A DNA stretch of 5,129 nt from Chloroflexota bacterium (lineage in GTDB: Bacteria; Chloroflexota; Anaerolineae; Aggregatilineales; Phototrophicaceae). The DNA lies in assembly GCA_023430545.1 (NCBI GenBank), contig JAEZAF010000187.1, positions 1 through 5,129 on the forward strand, given 5' to 3'. The notes beneath the pieces are model-generated. The model was given only the letters and a program-made list of their open reading frames with translations. It did no database searches and was not told the origin of the DNA. Shown one piece after another: positions 1 through 5,129 of the stretch (the stretch's first letter is position 1; each line of letters begins with the position of its first letter). Position numbers and translations under genes: made by a program.

Positions 1-65
1 AACCCTCCATTAGACACACCAGCGTTTTACAATGAAAGTATCAGTGGAGATGCGAAGGAACAGCT

Positions 66-1364
66 ATGGCTGAGCAAACGAAAACAGACACCCAATACAC
101 CACCCTCGAAGAATGGATTCAGCAGGAGGTAATCCCGTTTTCAGTGGACTCCGATGAAAGCCTCAATGCCGCCGTCGATCAGTTGATCACATCACTGGAT
201 GACTCGGTCGAACTGCTGGGACTGGGCGAACCCACCCACATGATCGAAGACTTCCTCATCCTGCGCAACCGGCTGTTTCAGCGTCTGGTGGAAGCGCATG
301 GATACACCGCCATCGCGATTGAGAGCAGCTTTCCGAAATCGCATCTGGCAAACGCGTACATCACAGGCCAAAGCGCCGCATCACTTGATGAAGTGCTGGA
401 AAAAGGCTTCAGCCACAACTTTGGCAGGATGCCTGCCAACCGCGCCTTGATCGAGTGGATGCGCCAGTACAACGCTGATCCGGTACATCAGACCAAAATC
501 CACTTCTACGGCTTCGACAGCCCAACCGAGATGTACGGCACGGACAGCCCGCGCCAGTCGCTGGAGTTTGTGCTGGATTATCTGGCATCCGTCGGGATGC
601 CGAACGTCCAGCAGCTCCGCCAGCGCATCGACGCCCTGATTGGTGAGGATGCCGCGTGGGAAAATCCCGAAACCCTGCGGGACAGCAGCAGGTCGATTGG
701 GCTGTCACCGGCGGCGGTCGAACTGCGCATCGAAACCGAAGAGCTGATCACCGATCTGCTGCTTCGCCGTCCTCAGTGGGTGGCAAACGGTGGACAGGAT
801 CGTTTTCTGGAAGCCGTGCAGTTCGCCACCGTCGCCCGCCAGCTTCTGACCTATCATGCCGGACTGGCACGGGAAACAGAGGGGCGCTTCATCCGACTGA
901 TGGAGATCCGTGACGCGATGATGGCCGATATCCTCTCATCGATTGTCTTGCGGGAGCGCAGCCGGGGGAAAGTGCTGGCCTTCGCCCATAACAGTCACCT
1001 GAAGCGCGGCAGATCGGAATGGCTGTTCGGCGAGCAGTTAAATATCTGGTGGCCGGCTGGCGCACATCTCGCAGATATGCTCGGCGAGCGTTATGTCATG
1101 ATCGGTGTTGGCGTTGGGGCGTCCGATGCGATGAACATTGGCCAGCCTGAACCCGCCACACTGGAAGCCGCCCTGACCGCTTCAGCCGGCCCTGTGCGGT
1201 TCATCCCCACCCATTCCGATGAGGTATTGCCCGCCGCTCTCATCGCGGACCTGCCGACTCGATCCGCCACACCGCAGTATTTTCCGCTGGATGCCAACAG
1301 CTTCACCGATTACGACTGGATCTGCGTGCTGGATACCGCTGTTCAGTTCGTCCAGATCTGGTAA
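66..1364 (+). CDS. Erythromycin esterase family protein
   Basis: Predicted 432-residue soluble enzyme of the erythromycin esterase family (Pfam PF05139 / COG2312 type). Characterised Ere members hydrolyse the lactone ring of macrolides, but most chromosomal homologues have no known substrate. Visible family signatures: GLGEPTH at residues 52-58 with the Glu-x-x-His pair E55/H58; a conserved arginine region FLILRNRLF at 63-71; the AIAIESSFP block at 82-90 with E86; and FAHNSH at 306-311, supplying the downstream histidines H308 and H311. These match the metal-independent His/Glu active-site layout of the family, and the length is usual. H58 is followed by Met where many relatives have Gly. No signal peptide or membrane segment is evident, so it is probably cytoplasmic. 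The ATG is supported by AAGGAA at 55-60, five bases upstream. It appears to be transcribed alone and converges with the next gene. The family is secure; macrolide activity is only a possibility. Confidence 0.93.
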   Translation: MAEQTKTDTQYTTLEEWIQQEVIPFSVDSDESLNAAVDQLITSLDDSVELLGLGEPTHMIEDFLILRNRLFQRLVEAHGYTAIAIESSFPKSHLANAYITGQSAASLDEVLEKGFSHNFGRMPANRALIEWMRQYNADPVHQTKIHFYGFDSPTEMYGTDSPRQSLEFVLDYLASVGMPNVQQLRQRIDALIGEDAAWENPETLRDSSRSIGLSPAAVELRIETEELITDLLLRRPQWVANGGQDRFLEAVQFATVARQLLTYHAGLARETEGRFIRLMEIRDAMMADILSSIVLRERSRGKVLAFAHNSHLKRGRSEWLFGEQLNIWWPAGAHLADMLGERYVMIGVGVGASDAMNIGQPEPATLEAALTASAGPVRFIPTHSDEVLPAALIADLPTRSATPQYFPLDANSFTDYDWICVLDTAVQFVQIW

Positions 1365-1398
1365 TCGGTTTTACAGGGACAACACCTGGAGCGAACGC

Positions 1399-1418
1399 GG
1401 GCGCGAAGAATCCCACCC
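1399..1418 (+). repeat. Half-site of a dispersed GAATCCC repeat
   Basis: The 20 bases GGGCGCGAAGAATCCCACCC match 2126-2145 at 19 of 20 positions, the single difference being C for G at the sixth base. The copies at 2126 and (inverted) 2356 are the ends of a palindromic element, so this looks like one end of the same repeat family, here fused directly to the hairpins at 1416-1462. It lies 34 bases past the esterase stop codon, in non-coding DNA. Confidence 0.75.
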
Positions 1419-1462
1419 CTACAATCCGCACATTGTGTAGGGGGGCCGGACTTGTCCGGCCC
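1416..1462. terminator. Double hairpin between convergent genes, possible bidirectional terminator
   Basis: Two adjacent stem-loops. In the first, CCCCTA (1416-1421) pairs with TAGGGG (1438-1443) and CAAT (1422-1425) with ATTG (1432-1435), leaving a two-base bulge and a six-base loop. In the second, GGGCCGGAC (1443-1451) pairs perfectly with GTCCGGCCC (1454-1462), which in practice is eight pairs closed by a CTTG tetraloop. They share base 1443, so the structures abut. The position between converging genes suits a shared terminator. Neither strand has a proper T-tract after the stem, so intrinsic termination is doubtful. The GTAGGGG-plus-palindrome pattern recurs at 3943-3968, so a dispersed repeat is an equally good description. 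Confidence 0.5.
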
Positions 1463-1545
1463 ATGCCTGTAACTCATTTTGAGTCAGGTTCTGAATATCC
1501 TTAAATGGCGCTGTCGGTCCGCCTTATGGATTCTGAACAGGTTAT

Positions 1546-2097
1546 TCAGAGACGTTCCAGCCACGCAGCCGCCTCACGCGGACTTTGCAGCCGGACAAAG
1601 CGCAGATGCGCGTATTCGGGTGGAGGCTGCGCGATCAGGTCCAGATACTGGCGGCGGTTGCGGGTGTAGGTTGTCCATGCCCACCAGATGACCGAGTCCT
1701 TCGAGAAAAACGCGATCCGCCATGTCTCGACGTTGTTGGTATTCCACAGTCGCTTTCCGCTGAAGACACGGCCAAAGGTCCGTCGGATGATGCGCGACAT
1801 CACCAGCGCACGCGGATAATCCAGCCAGATGATCGTGTCCGCTTTGGCCCACGTGACGCCGCGAGTCCGCGTATAGTTGCCATCCAGCACCCAGAACTGG
1901 CCGCTGGTGGCCTCCGAGAGCGCGGCAAACAGATCAGTATCCTCACGAGGCTGCCAGTTGTCCTGCCAGTACACGGAGTCAAGTTCGATATGCGGACAGC
2001 CGAGCTTTTCAGCAAGCTGCCGTGCAAACGTGGACTTTCCGCTGCCGCTGGTCCCCACAACAACAGCACGTCGAATAGCATCAGGATGCAAGGTCAT
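1546..2097 (-). CDS. P-loop NTPase, adenylate kinase / FlaR-like family
   Basis: Predicted 183-residue cytoplasmic nucleoside-triphosphate-binding protein. The N-terminus is a beta strand (RRAVVVG) leading into a perfect Walker A motif, GTSGSGKST at residues 15-23. Next come IELDSVYW at 37-44, VLDGNY at 70-75, and ADTIIWLDYPRALVMSRIIRR at 86-106, where a hydrophobic strand ending in Asp93 precedes a basic helix. A Trp/Arg-rich C-terminal half (RNRRQY) follows. This order is typical of the small kinase-like proteins annotated as 'adenylate kinase', 'AAA family ATPase' or 'DNA topology modulation protein FlaR'. The true substrate of this group is generally not known. The ATG is fixed by an in-frame TGA two codons upstream; the only Shine-Dalgarno-like sequence is a weak GAAG (2106-2109) eight bases away. 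The start lies 27 bases from a palindromic repeat, so its promoter may overlap or lie beyond that element. Translation may be weak. Confidence 0.88.
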   Translation of the reverse strand: MTLHPDAIRRAVVVGTSGSGKSTFARQLAEKLGCPHIELDSVYWQDNWQPREDTDLFAALSEATSGQFWVLDGNYTRTRGVTWAKADTIIWLDYPRALVMSRIIRRTFGRVFSGKRLWNTNNVETWRIAFFSKDSVIWWAWTTYTRNRRQYLDLIAQPPPEYAHLRFVRLQSPREAAAWLERL

Positions 2098-2176
2098 GAT
2101 TCAGTCTTCAGTTTCGAGGGTATTTGGGCGGGAAGAATCCCACCCATCAAGTTAAGGATGTTGACGCGGAAAAGCA

Positions 2177-2201
2177 CCCCCTATCCCCGACCCTTTCCCC
2201 C
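2177..2201 (-). other. G-quadruplex motif, left arm of the palindrome
   Basis: Read on the minus strand this segment is G5-AAA-G3-TC-G4-ATA-G5: four G-runs of at least three with loops of two or three bases, meeting the standard quadruplex pattern. The plus strand is correspondingly i-motif-like. It lies about 80 bases upstream of the P-loop gene start on that gene's non-template (coding) strand, so it would also appear in any RNA reading through from the transporter gene. Folding is predicted from pattern only. Confidence 0.55.
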
Positions 2202-2334
2202 ATTCCACTCGCGCTGAAACTCCGTTTCGCACGCTCGTTCAGAAGGAAAGGGAGAAAGATAGGTCGCCGGTCGTCATAGATCAATTCCCTTCCCTCGGAG
2301 TGAACGACGGATGCTCTTCCCGTCGGCAGCGAGT

Positions 2335-2358
2335 GGGGGAAGGGCCAGGGATGGGGGG
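2335..2358 (+). other. G-quadruplex motif, right arm of the palindrome
   Basis: On the plus strand the segment reads G5-AA-G3-CCA-G3-AT-G6, again four G-runs with loops of two or three bases. It is the inverted partner of the minus-strand motif at 2177-2201, so the two arms could either pair with each other as a cruciform or fold separately on opposite strands. The last three Gs are shared with the terminal inverted repeat. Confidence 0.55.
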
Positions 2359-2473
2359 ATTCTTCCCGCCCATCCGATGGACCGCATCATCTATCGCAGC
2401 ATATGGTTGAAAATTGGCGAGCAGTGCAATACGCCATCGTGTATCCCTATACGGCACACCCGGACCGAAGGTT

Positions 2474-3763
2474 TTAATCCCCGGCGGCGGCACTGGCTGC
2501 CGCTGGAACCTGCCGCTTGCGTCGGGTATTGACGCTGATGCCCAGACTCATGCTGACGGCCACCAGTCCCAGCAGCGCCGCCGAGATAAACACCAGATGG
2601 TAATCGCCAAGCGCTTCGCGGAAGAATCCCCCGGCATAGCTGGCGATCCCCGCGCCGATCATATGCGAACAGTAGATCCACCCGTAAATCGTGCCCAGTG
2701 ACTTCCGCCCGAAGCGCTGCGCCGCCAGATTGACGGTCGGCGGTACGGTCGCCACCCAGTCCAGCCCGTAGATCAGCGAGAACAGCAGCATATTCTGCAT
2801 ATCGTAGATAAAAGGCAGCCCCGCCAGCGAGACCGCACGCATGCCGTAATACAATGCCAGCAGCAGACGATTATCCACGCGGTCCGTCAGCCAGCCGGAC
2901 GCCAGCGTGCCGACGATATTCATCCCGCCCATGAAGGCAATCGCCCACGAGATCTCGACTTTCTCGAAGCCGTGTTCCAGCGAATGCGGCAGCAGATGCG
3001 TTGTGATCAGCCCAATTGTGGTGTAGCCACAGACGAAGAAACTGCCCGCCAGCAGCCAGAAATCCCGCGTGCGCACGGCATCGCGCAGCGGCGTGAAGCG
3101 GCTGTCCATCGCAACGCTGGCCGCCGTCGGCTCACCAATCGCCGTTGTGCCGACATCTTCCGGCTGATCACGCATGAAAAACACGGTCGGGATCAGCAGC
3201 AGGGCGATGATCAGACCGAGCAGCGCGAAGATCCCGCGCCAGCCGCCGATATCCGCAATCGGGATCAGCACCGGCAGAAACAGAAGCTGTCCCGCCGCCG
3301 CCGAGCCGCTGAAGATCCCCAGCGCCAGCCCGCGATAGCGGTTGAACCAGCGCAGCGCCACGATGCTGCCCAGTGTCCCGGAGACCGCACCAGTCCCGAT
3401 GCCGATCACCAGCCCCCAGAACACGTAAAACTGCCAGAGGTCGGTCATCGTCAGCAGGGCCGTGAGACCAAGCGCGATCAGTGTCAGCCCGCCGATCATC
3501 ACGCGGCGCGGGCCATAGCGGTCGATCAAAGCGCCGCCAATCGGTGCGCCAAGTCCGAAGAAGAACAGGCTGATCATAAACGCCAGCGAGATACTGGCGC
3601 GATCCCATCCGAATTCAGCTTCCAGCGGATCGAACAGCACACTGGTCGCATTGCGGACACCCGCCGAAAGCAGCAGTCCGGCAAATGTGACCAGGATAAT
3701 GACAAGAGCGTAATGAAACCGGCGTGGAAGTCGGCTTGATGCAGCCTGGCTTGATGCAGCCAT
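2474..3763 (-). CDS. Major facilitator superfamily transporter
   Basis: Predicted 429-residue inner-membrane secondary transporter with 12 hydrophobic segments, at about residues 18-36, 57-79, 87-106, 112-137, 144-168, 176-196, 235-258, 272-292, 299-318, 325-347, 357-380 and 388-410. The signature MFS motif A is present in the loop after helix 2: G77-ALI-D81-R82-YG-P-R86-R87. A degenerate repeat of it, SGWLTDRVDNR (289-299), follows helix 8. A central loop at about 197-233 separates the two six-helix halves. Helix 4-5 text such as RWFNRYRGLALGIFSGSAAAGQ (138-159) resembles monocarboxylate/oxalate-formate-type MFS proteins, so an organic-anion substrate is a reasonable guess; the substrate cannot be read from sequence. 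The start is supported by AAAGGA (complement of 3770-3775) six bases upstream. The tail is basic, then Ala-rich. Expression is probably from its own promoter in the divergent region. Confidence 0.93.
   Translation of the reverse strand: MAASSQAASSRLPRRFHYALVIILVTFAGLLLSAGVRNATSVLFDPLEAEFGWDRASISLAFMISLFFFGLGAPIGGALIDRYGPRRVMIGGLTLIALGLTALLTMTDLWQFYVFWGLVIGIGTGAVSGTLGSIVALRWFNRYRGLALGIFSGSAAAGQLLFLPVLIPIADIGGWRGIFALLGLIIALLLIPTVFFMRDQPEDVGTTAIGEPTAASVAMDSRFTPLRDAVRTRDFWLLAGSFFVCGYTTIGLITTHLLPHSLEHGFEKVEISWAIAFMGGMNIVGTLASGWLTDRVDNRLLLALYYGMRAVSLAGLPFIYDMQNMLLFSLIYGLDWVATVPPTVNLAAQRFGRKSLGTIYGWIYCSHMIGAGIASYAGGFFREALGDYHLVFISAALLGLVAVSMSLGISVNTRRKRQVPAAASAAAGD
3733..3762 (-). repeat. 15-bp in-frame tandem duplication at transporter N-terminus
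   Basis: The unit GGCTTGATGCAGCC(T/A) occurs twice back to back (3733-3747 and 3748-3762), differing only in the last base. Because 15 is a multiple of three, the frame is kept and the start of the transporter reads M-AASSQ-AASSR. It lengthens the cytoplasmic tail before helix 1 by five residues and probably arose by replication slippage. Confidence 0.85.
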
Positions 3764-3769
3764 CTCAGG

Positions 3770-3775
3770 TCCTTT
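3770..3775 (-). promoter_or_regulatory. Ribosome binding site of the MFS gene
   Basis: The minus strand reads AAAGGA here, six bases before the ATG at 3763. This supports that start rather than a later one nearer helix 1. Confidence 0.7.
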
Positions 3776-3796
3776 GTGACTTAAACGGATCGTCCA

Positions 3797-3802
3797 ATTA
3801 TA
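3797..3802 (-). promoter_or_regulatory. Possible -10 element for the MFS gene
   Basis: The minus strand carries a perfect TATAAT about 34 bases upstream of the transporter start. The best -35 look-alike, TTGCAT (complement of 3823-3828), is 20 bases away, longer than the usual 17, so the promoter assignment rests mainly on the -10 box and the position. Confidence 0.4.
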
Positions 3803-3815
3803 GGAAATGGACCTT

Positions 3816-3825
3816 CATCCGGATG
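3816..3825. promoter_or_regulatory. Perfect 10-bp palindrome, possible operator
   Basis: CATCCGGATG is a perfect palindrome located where the spacer and -35 region of the proposed transporter promoter would be. A dimeric repressor or activator could bind it, but at this length it may be chance, and no regulator gene is next to it. Confidence 0.25.
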
Positions 3826-3875
3826 CAAACCAATAAGTCCAAGTGGAGAGAATGAAATATCGAAGCCAGACGATA

Positions 3876-3893
3876 GACCTGAAAAAACAGGTC
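3876..3893. other. Small hairpin with A6 loop
   Basis: GACCTG (3876-3881) and CAGGTC (3888-3893) pair perfectly around a run of six A. There is no T-tract after it on either strand and no gene ends nearby, so it is not a terminator. Its role is unknown; it may be a binding site in the divergent promoter region. Confidence 0.35.
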
Positions 3894-3942
3894 GCGTTGC
3901 CTGCAATAAACATCCCGTCCCTGCGTTCCCTGTCACAGTATC

Positions 3943-3968
3943 GTAGGGGGCGGCCTGTGTGCCGCCCC
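3943..3968 (+). repeat. GTAGGGG-linked palindromic repeat, second copy
   Basis: GTAG followed by GGGGCGGC (3947-3954), a CTGTGT loop and GCCGCCCC (3961-3968): an eight-pair perfect stem. The arrangement, GTAGGGG running into a G+C-only palindrome with a TGT-containing loop, matches 1437-1462 even though the stem bases differ. This points to a dispersed repeat whose stems vary with compensating changes. It lies in otherwise AT-richer, non-coding DNA between the divergent genes. Confidence 0.6.
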
Positions 3969-4086
3969 GCCGAAGCAGGACCGCATCACCTGCAACCTCG
4001 TCCTGTTCGCCATATATCCACTACCACAAAACCACACTGTACAAATCTGTAACAAAGACAAACGCTCGAATACTCTGTAATTTCTA

Positions 4087-4092
4087 TATAAT
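4087..4092 (+). promoter_or_regulatory. Possible -10 element for the oxidoreductase gene
   Basis: A perfect TATAAT lies in the most AT-rich stretch of the window, upstream of the oxidoreductase. No good -35 box stands at the usual distance (CTCGAA at 4065-4070 matches poorly), so an activator or alternative sigma factor may be involved. Initiation here would give a leader of roughly 105-110 bases containing the hairpins at 4125-4176. Confidence 0.4.
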
Positions 4093-4124
4093 TTGCCTGC
4101 ATAAAATATCAATTTGAAACATCC

Positions 4125-4176
4125 GACACGTAGATGAGACCTCCGTGTCAGGTATTCAGCTTGAATCCGCATGACA
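4125..4176 (+). promoter_or_regulatory. Two overlapping leader hairpins
   Basis: Hairpin A pairs GACACG (4125-4130) with CGTGTC (4144-4149). Hairpin B pairs TGTCA (4146-4150) with TGACA (4172-4176), continues with GG/CC (4151-4152/4167-4168) and ends in ATTCA/TGAAT (4154-4158/4162-4166) around a three-base loop. They compete for bases 4146-4149, so only one can form at a time. The ribosome binding site at 4192-4198 lies outside both. This geometry resembles a simple switch, but it may be chance. Confidence 0.3.
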
Positions 4177-4191
4177 GCTTATTGATTGCAG

Positions 4192-4198
4192 AAGAGGA
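4192..4198 (+). promoter_or_regulatory. Ribosome binding site fixing the oxidoreductase start
   Basis: AAGAGGA stands seven bases before the ATG at 4206. The in-frame ATG at 4134 has no comparable site, and the 24 residues it would add do not look like the family N-terminus, so 4206 is preferred. Confidence 0.8.
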
Positions 4199-4205
4199 TT
4201 TCGAA

Positions 4206-5129
4206 ATGAAAGCAGTAATCGTCAGGCAGTGGGGCGGTTTGGACAGTGCCGTGATCGAAGAAGTGGAACGTCCGGCACCAGGGCCGGGGGAGATTCTGGT
4301 CTGCGTAAAGGCCACCAGCATTAACCCGATTGACTGGAAGATCCGCGAAGGCTTTCTTCAGGATTACGTCAGCCTGCCCCTGACACTGGGTTCAGACATC
4401 GCCGGAGACATCGAAGCGGTCGGCGAAGGCGTCGAAGGATGGGAAGTCGGCACGCCCGTTTACGGCATGAAAGGGCTGCGCGGCGGAGCCTTTGCCGGAT
4501 ACACCACCGTTCACCCCAATGAGATCGCCCGTAAGCCGGATACCCTCAGCTATGCCGAAGCCGCGACAGTCCCTCACGCTGCGGTGTCTGCATGGCATGC
4601 CCTGTTTGGCGAAGCGGATCTTCAGCCCGGACAGCAGGTCCTGATCCATGCCGCCGCCGGAGGTGTCGGCCATTTCGCCGTGCAGCTTGCGAAGATGAAA
4701 GGCGCTTACGTTATCGCGACCGCTTCCGCCCGCAATGAAGCCTTCCTGCGGAGCTTCGGTGTCGATCAGTTCATCGATTACACTACGACGAAATTTGAGG
4801 ATGCTGTCAGCGATGTCGATGTCGTGCTGGATACCGTCGGTTTCGATGTGGCCGAACGCTCACTGGATGTCCTTAAACCGGGCGGCGTGATCGTCGGCAT
4901 CGTCACACCCCCGCCATTTGAAGCCGCTGCCCTGCGCGAGATCAAAGCGAAGTTCTTCGGTTCTCAGCCCGACAGCCAGACGCTGACACAGATCGCCAGA
5001 CTGATCGACGCTGGCAGCATCAGACCGCATGTGCAGCAGGTCTTCCCGTTCCAGAATATCCACGACGCGCTTCAGCTCAGCCAGAGCCTGCACGTCACCG
5101 GCAAGCTCAGCGTCAATCTCGAAGCCTGA
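4206..5129 (+). CDS. NAD(P)H-dependent quinone oxidoreductase-type MDR dehydrogenase
   Basis: Predicted 307-residue cytoplasmic enzyme of the medium-chain dehydrogenase/reductase superfamily, in the zinc-free quinone oxidoreductase/enoyl reductase branch. Such enzymes usually reduce quinones or alpha,beta-unsaturated carbonyls with NADPH. The N-terminal GroES-like domain begins MKAVIVRQWG and contains INPIDWKIREG (39-49) and GSDIAGDIEAVGEGV (62-76). The Rossmann domain has the cofactor loop HAAAGGVGHFAVQLAK (148-163), preceded by VPHAAVSAWHAL (122-133). The catalytic-zinc cysteine of true alcohol dehydrogenases is absent; Asn40/Asp43 occupy the region, as is normal for this branch, and no structural-zinc Cys cluster is seen. 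The C-terminal HVTGKLSVNL is typical of the family end. Length is slightly short but complete, ending with TGA at the last base of the window. It is divergent from the transporter and probably monocistronic within this view. Substrate and physiological role (aldehyde or quinone detoxification) are inferred from the family. Confidence 0.93.
   Translation: MKAVIVRQWGGLDSAVIEEVERPAPGPGEILVCVKATSINPIDWKIREGFLQDYVSLPLTLGSDIAGDIEAVGEGVEGWEVGTPVYGMKGLRGGAFAGYTTVHPNEIARKPDTLSYAEAATVPHAAVSAWHALFGEADLQPGQQVLIHAAAGGVGHFAVQLAKMKGAYVIATASARNEAFLRSFGVDQFIDYTTTKFEDAVSDVDVVLDTVGFDVAERSLDVLKPGGVIVGIVTPPPFEAAALREIKAKFFGSQPDSQTLTQIARLIDAGSIRPHVQQVFPFQNIHDALQLSQSLHVTGKLSVNLEA

Larger units (their letters stand above)
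2125..2372. repeat. MITE-like palindromic element, non-coding
   Basis: A 248-bp segment bounded by perfect 17-bp inverted repeats: TGGGCGGGAAGAATCCC at 2125-2141 and its complement at 2356-2372. The pairing extends inward to 2148/2350 with a single bulged A (2142). A second, imperfect inverted pair lies inside: a C-rich arm at 2177-2212 against a G-rich arm at 2329-2358, both ending at ACTCGC or its complement. A further hairpin, CGACGG/CCGTCG (2305-2310/2320-2325), sits near the right arm. No sensible reading frame is present. No target-site duplication is clear at the ends. It fills most of the 376-bp gap between the transporter and the P-loop gene. It could be a miniature inverted-repeat element mobilised in trans, a REP/BIME-like repeat, or an RNA-level fold-back structure. 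The remaining DNA on the right (2373-2473) shows nothing definite. Confidence 0.75.

Noticed and set aside
11..33. Possible promoter for the esterase: TAGACA at 11-16 and TACAAT at 28-33
   Set aside because: Each box is fair alone, but the 11-base spacing is far too short for a sigma-70-type promoter and no better pairing was found. The true promoter may lie upstream of the window.
1585..2217. 210-codon open frame on the plus strand, opposite the P-loop gene
   Set aside because: It overlaps a gene with a perfect Walker A motif, runs into the palindromic repeat, and has no recognisable motif or ribosome binding site.
2618..2632. Third GCGGAAGAATCCCCC-like match to the terminal repeat, inside the transporter gene
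   Set aside because: It encodes GGFFRE in the loop after helix 11, consistent with normal transporter sequence, and lacks the flanking repeat bases. Chance similarity is the simpler reading.
2972..3739. Long 255-codon open frame on the plus strand, opposite the transporter
   Set aside because: It is the antisense shadow of a clear MFS gene. The product is a Gln/Arg/Asp-rich composition with no domain pattern, as expected from the complement of hydrophobic G+C-rich codons.
66..3763. Macrolide resistance island combining esterase and efflux transporter
   Set aside because: The genes are on opposite strands in separate units with a P-loop gene between them. The transporter resembles organic-anion carriers rather than macrolide pumps, and no mobile-element genes are present.
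3843..4052. 69-codon open frame in the divergent intergenic region
   Set aside because: It starts with GTG without good support, reads through the palindromic repeat, and its composition (Arg/Pro/His-rich) is not protein-like.
4134..4205. Longer start for the oxidoreductase at 4134, or a leader peptide there
   Set aside because: There is no ribosome binding site, and the family N-terminus begins at the 4206 Met. The frame has no stop before 4206, so it is not a separate leader peptide.

Overview
This 5.1 kb window reads as an ordinary stretch of bacterial chromosome with moderately high G+C. It holds four complete protein-coding genes and unusually repeat-rich intergenic DNA. The genes are an erythromycin-esterase-family protein (66-1364, +), a small P-loop NTPase resembling adenylate-kinase/FlaR-type proteins (1546-2097, -), a 12-helix major facilitator superfamily transporter (2474-3763, -) and a zinc-independent NADPH:quinone-oxidoreductase-type medium-chain dehydrogenase (4206-5129, +). 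The window ends exactly at the stop codon of the last gene. No RNA gene, CRISPR array, transposase, phage gene or toxin-antitoxin pair is visible.

Layout. The esterase and the P-loop gene converge on a 181-bp gap that carries a short repeat and two G+C-rich hairpins (1399-1462). The P-loop gene and the transporter point the same way. They are separated by 376 bp, most of which is a non-coding, MITE-like palindromic element (2125-2372) with 17-bp perfect terminal inverted repeats and G-quadruplex-capable arms. The transporter and the oxidoreductase diverge from a 442-bp, partly AT-rich region (3764-4205). This region holds candidate promoters for both directions, several small hairpins and a second copy of a GTAGGGG-plus-palindrome repeat (3943-3968).

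Organism. Small GTAGGGG-linked palindromes and C-rich intergenic inverted repeats remind me of the dispersed repeats common in Chloroflexota and some other environmental bacteria. The gene types would fit such a genome. This is an impression from sequence style, not a demonstrated assignment.

How the genes relate. They form at least three transcription units and share no visible pathway. An esterase-family enzyme close to a transporter might suggest drug inactivation plus efflux, but the transporter looks more like an organic-anion/monocarboxylate-type carrier, so I do not propose a resistance cassette. The main points of interest are non-coding: the 248-bp inverted-repeat element, its relation to the repeat half-site near 1400, and two mutually exclusive hairpins in the leader of the oxidoreductase gene. 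I see no convincing new multigene system here.
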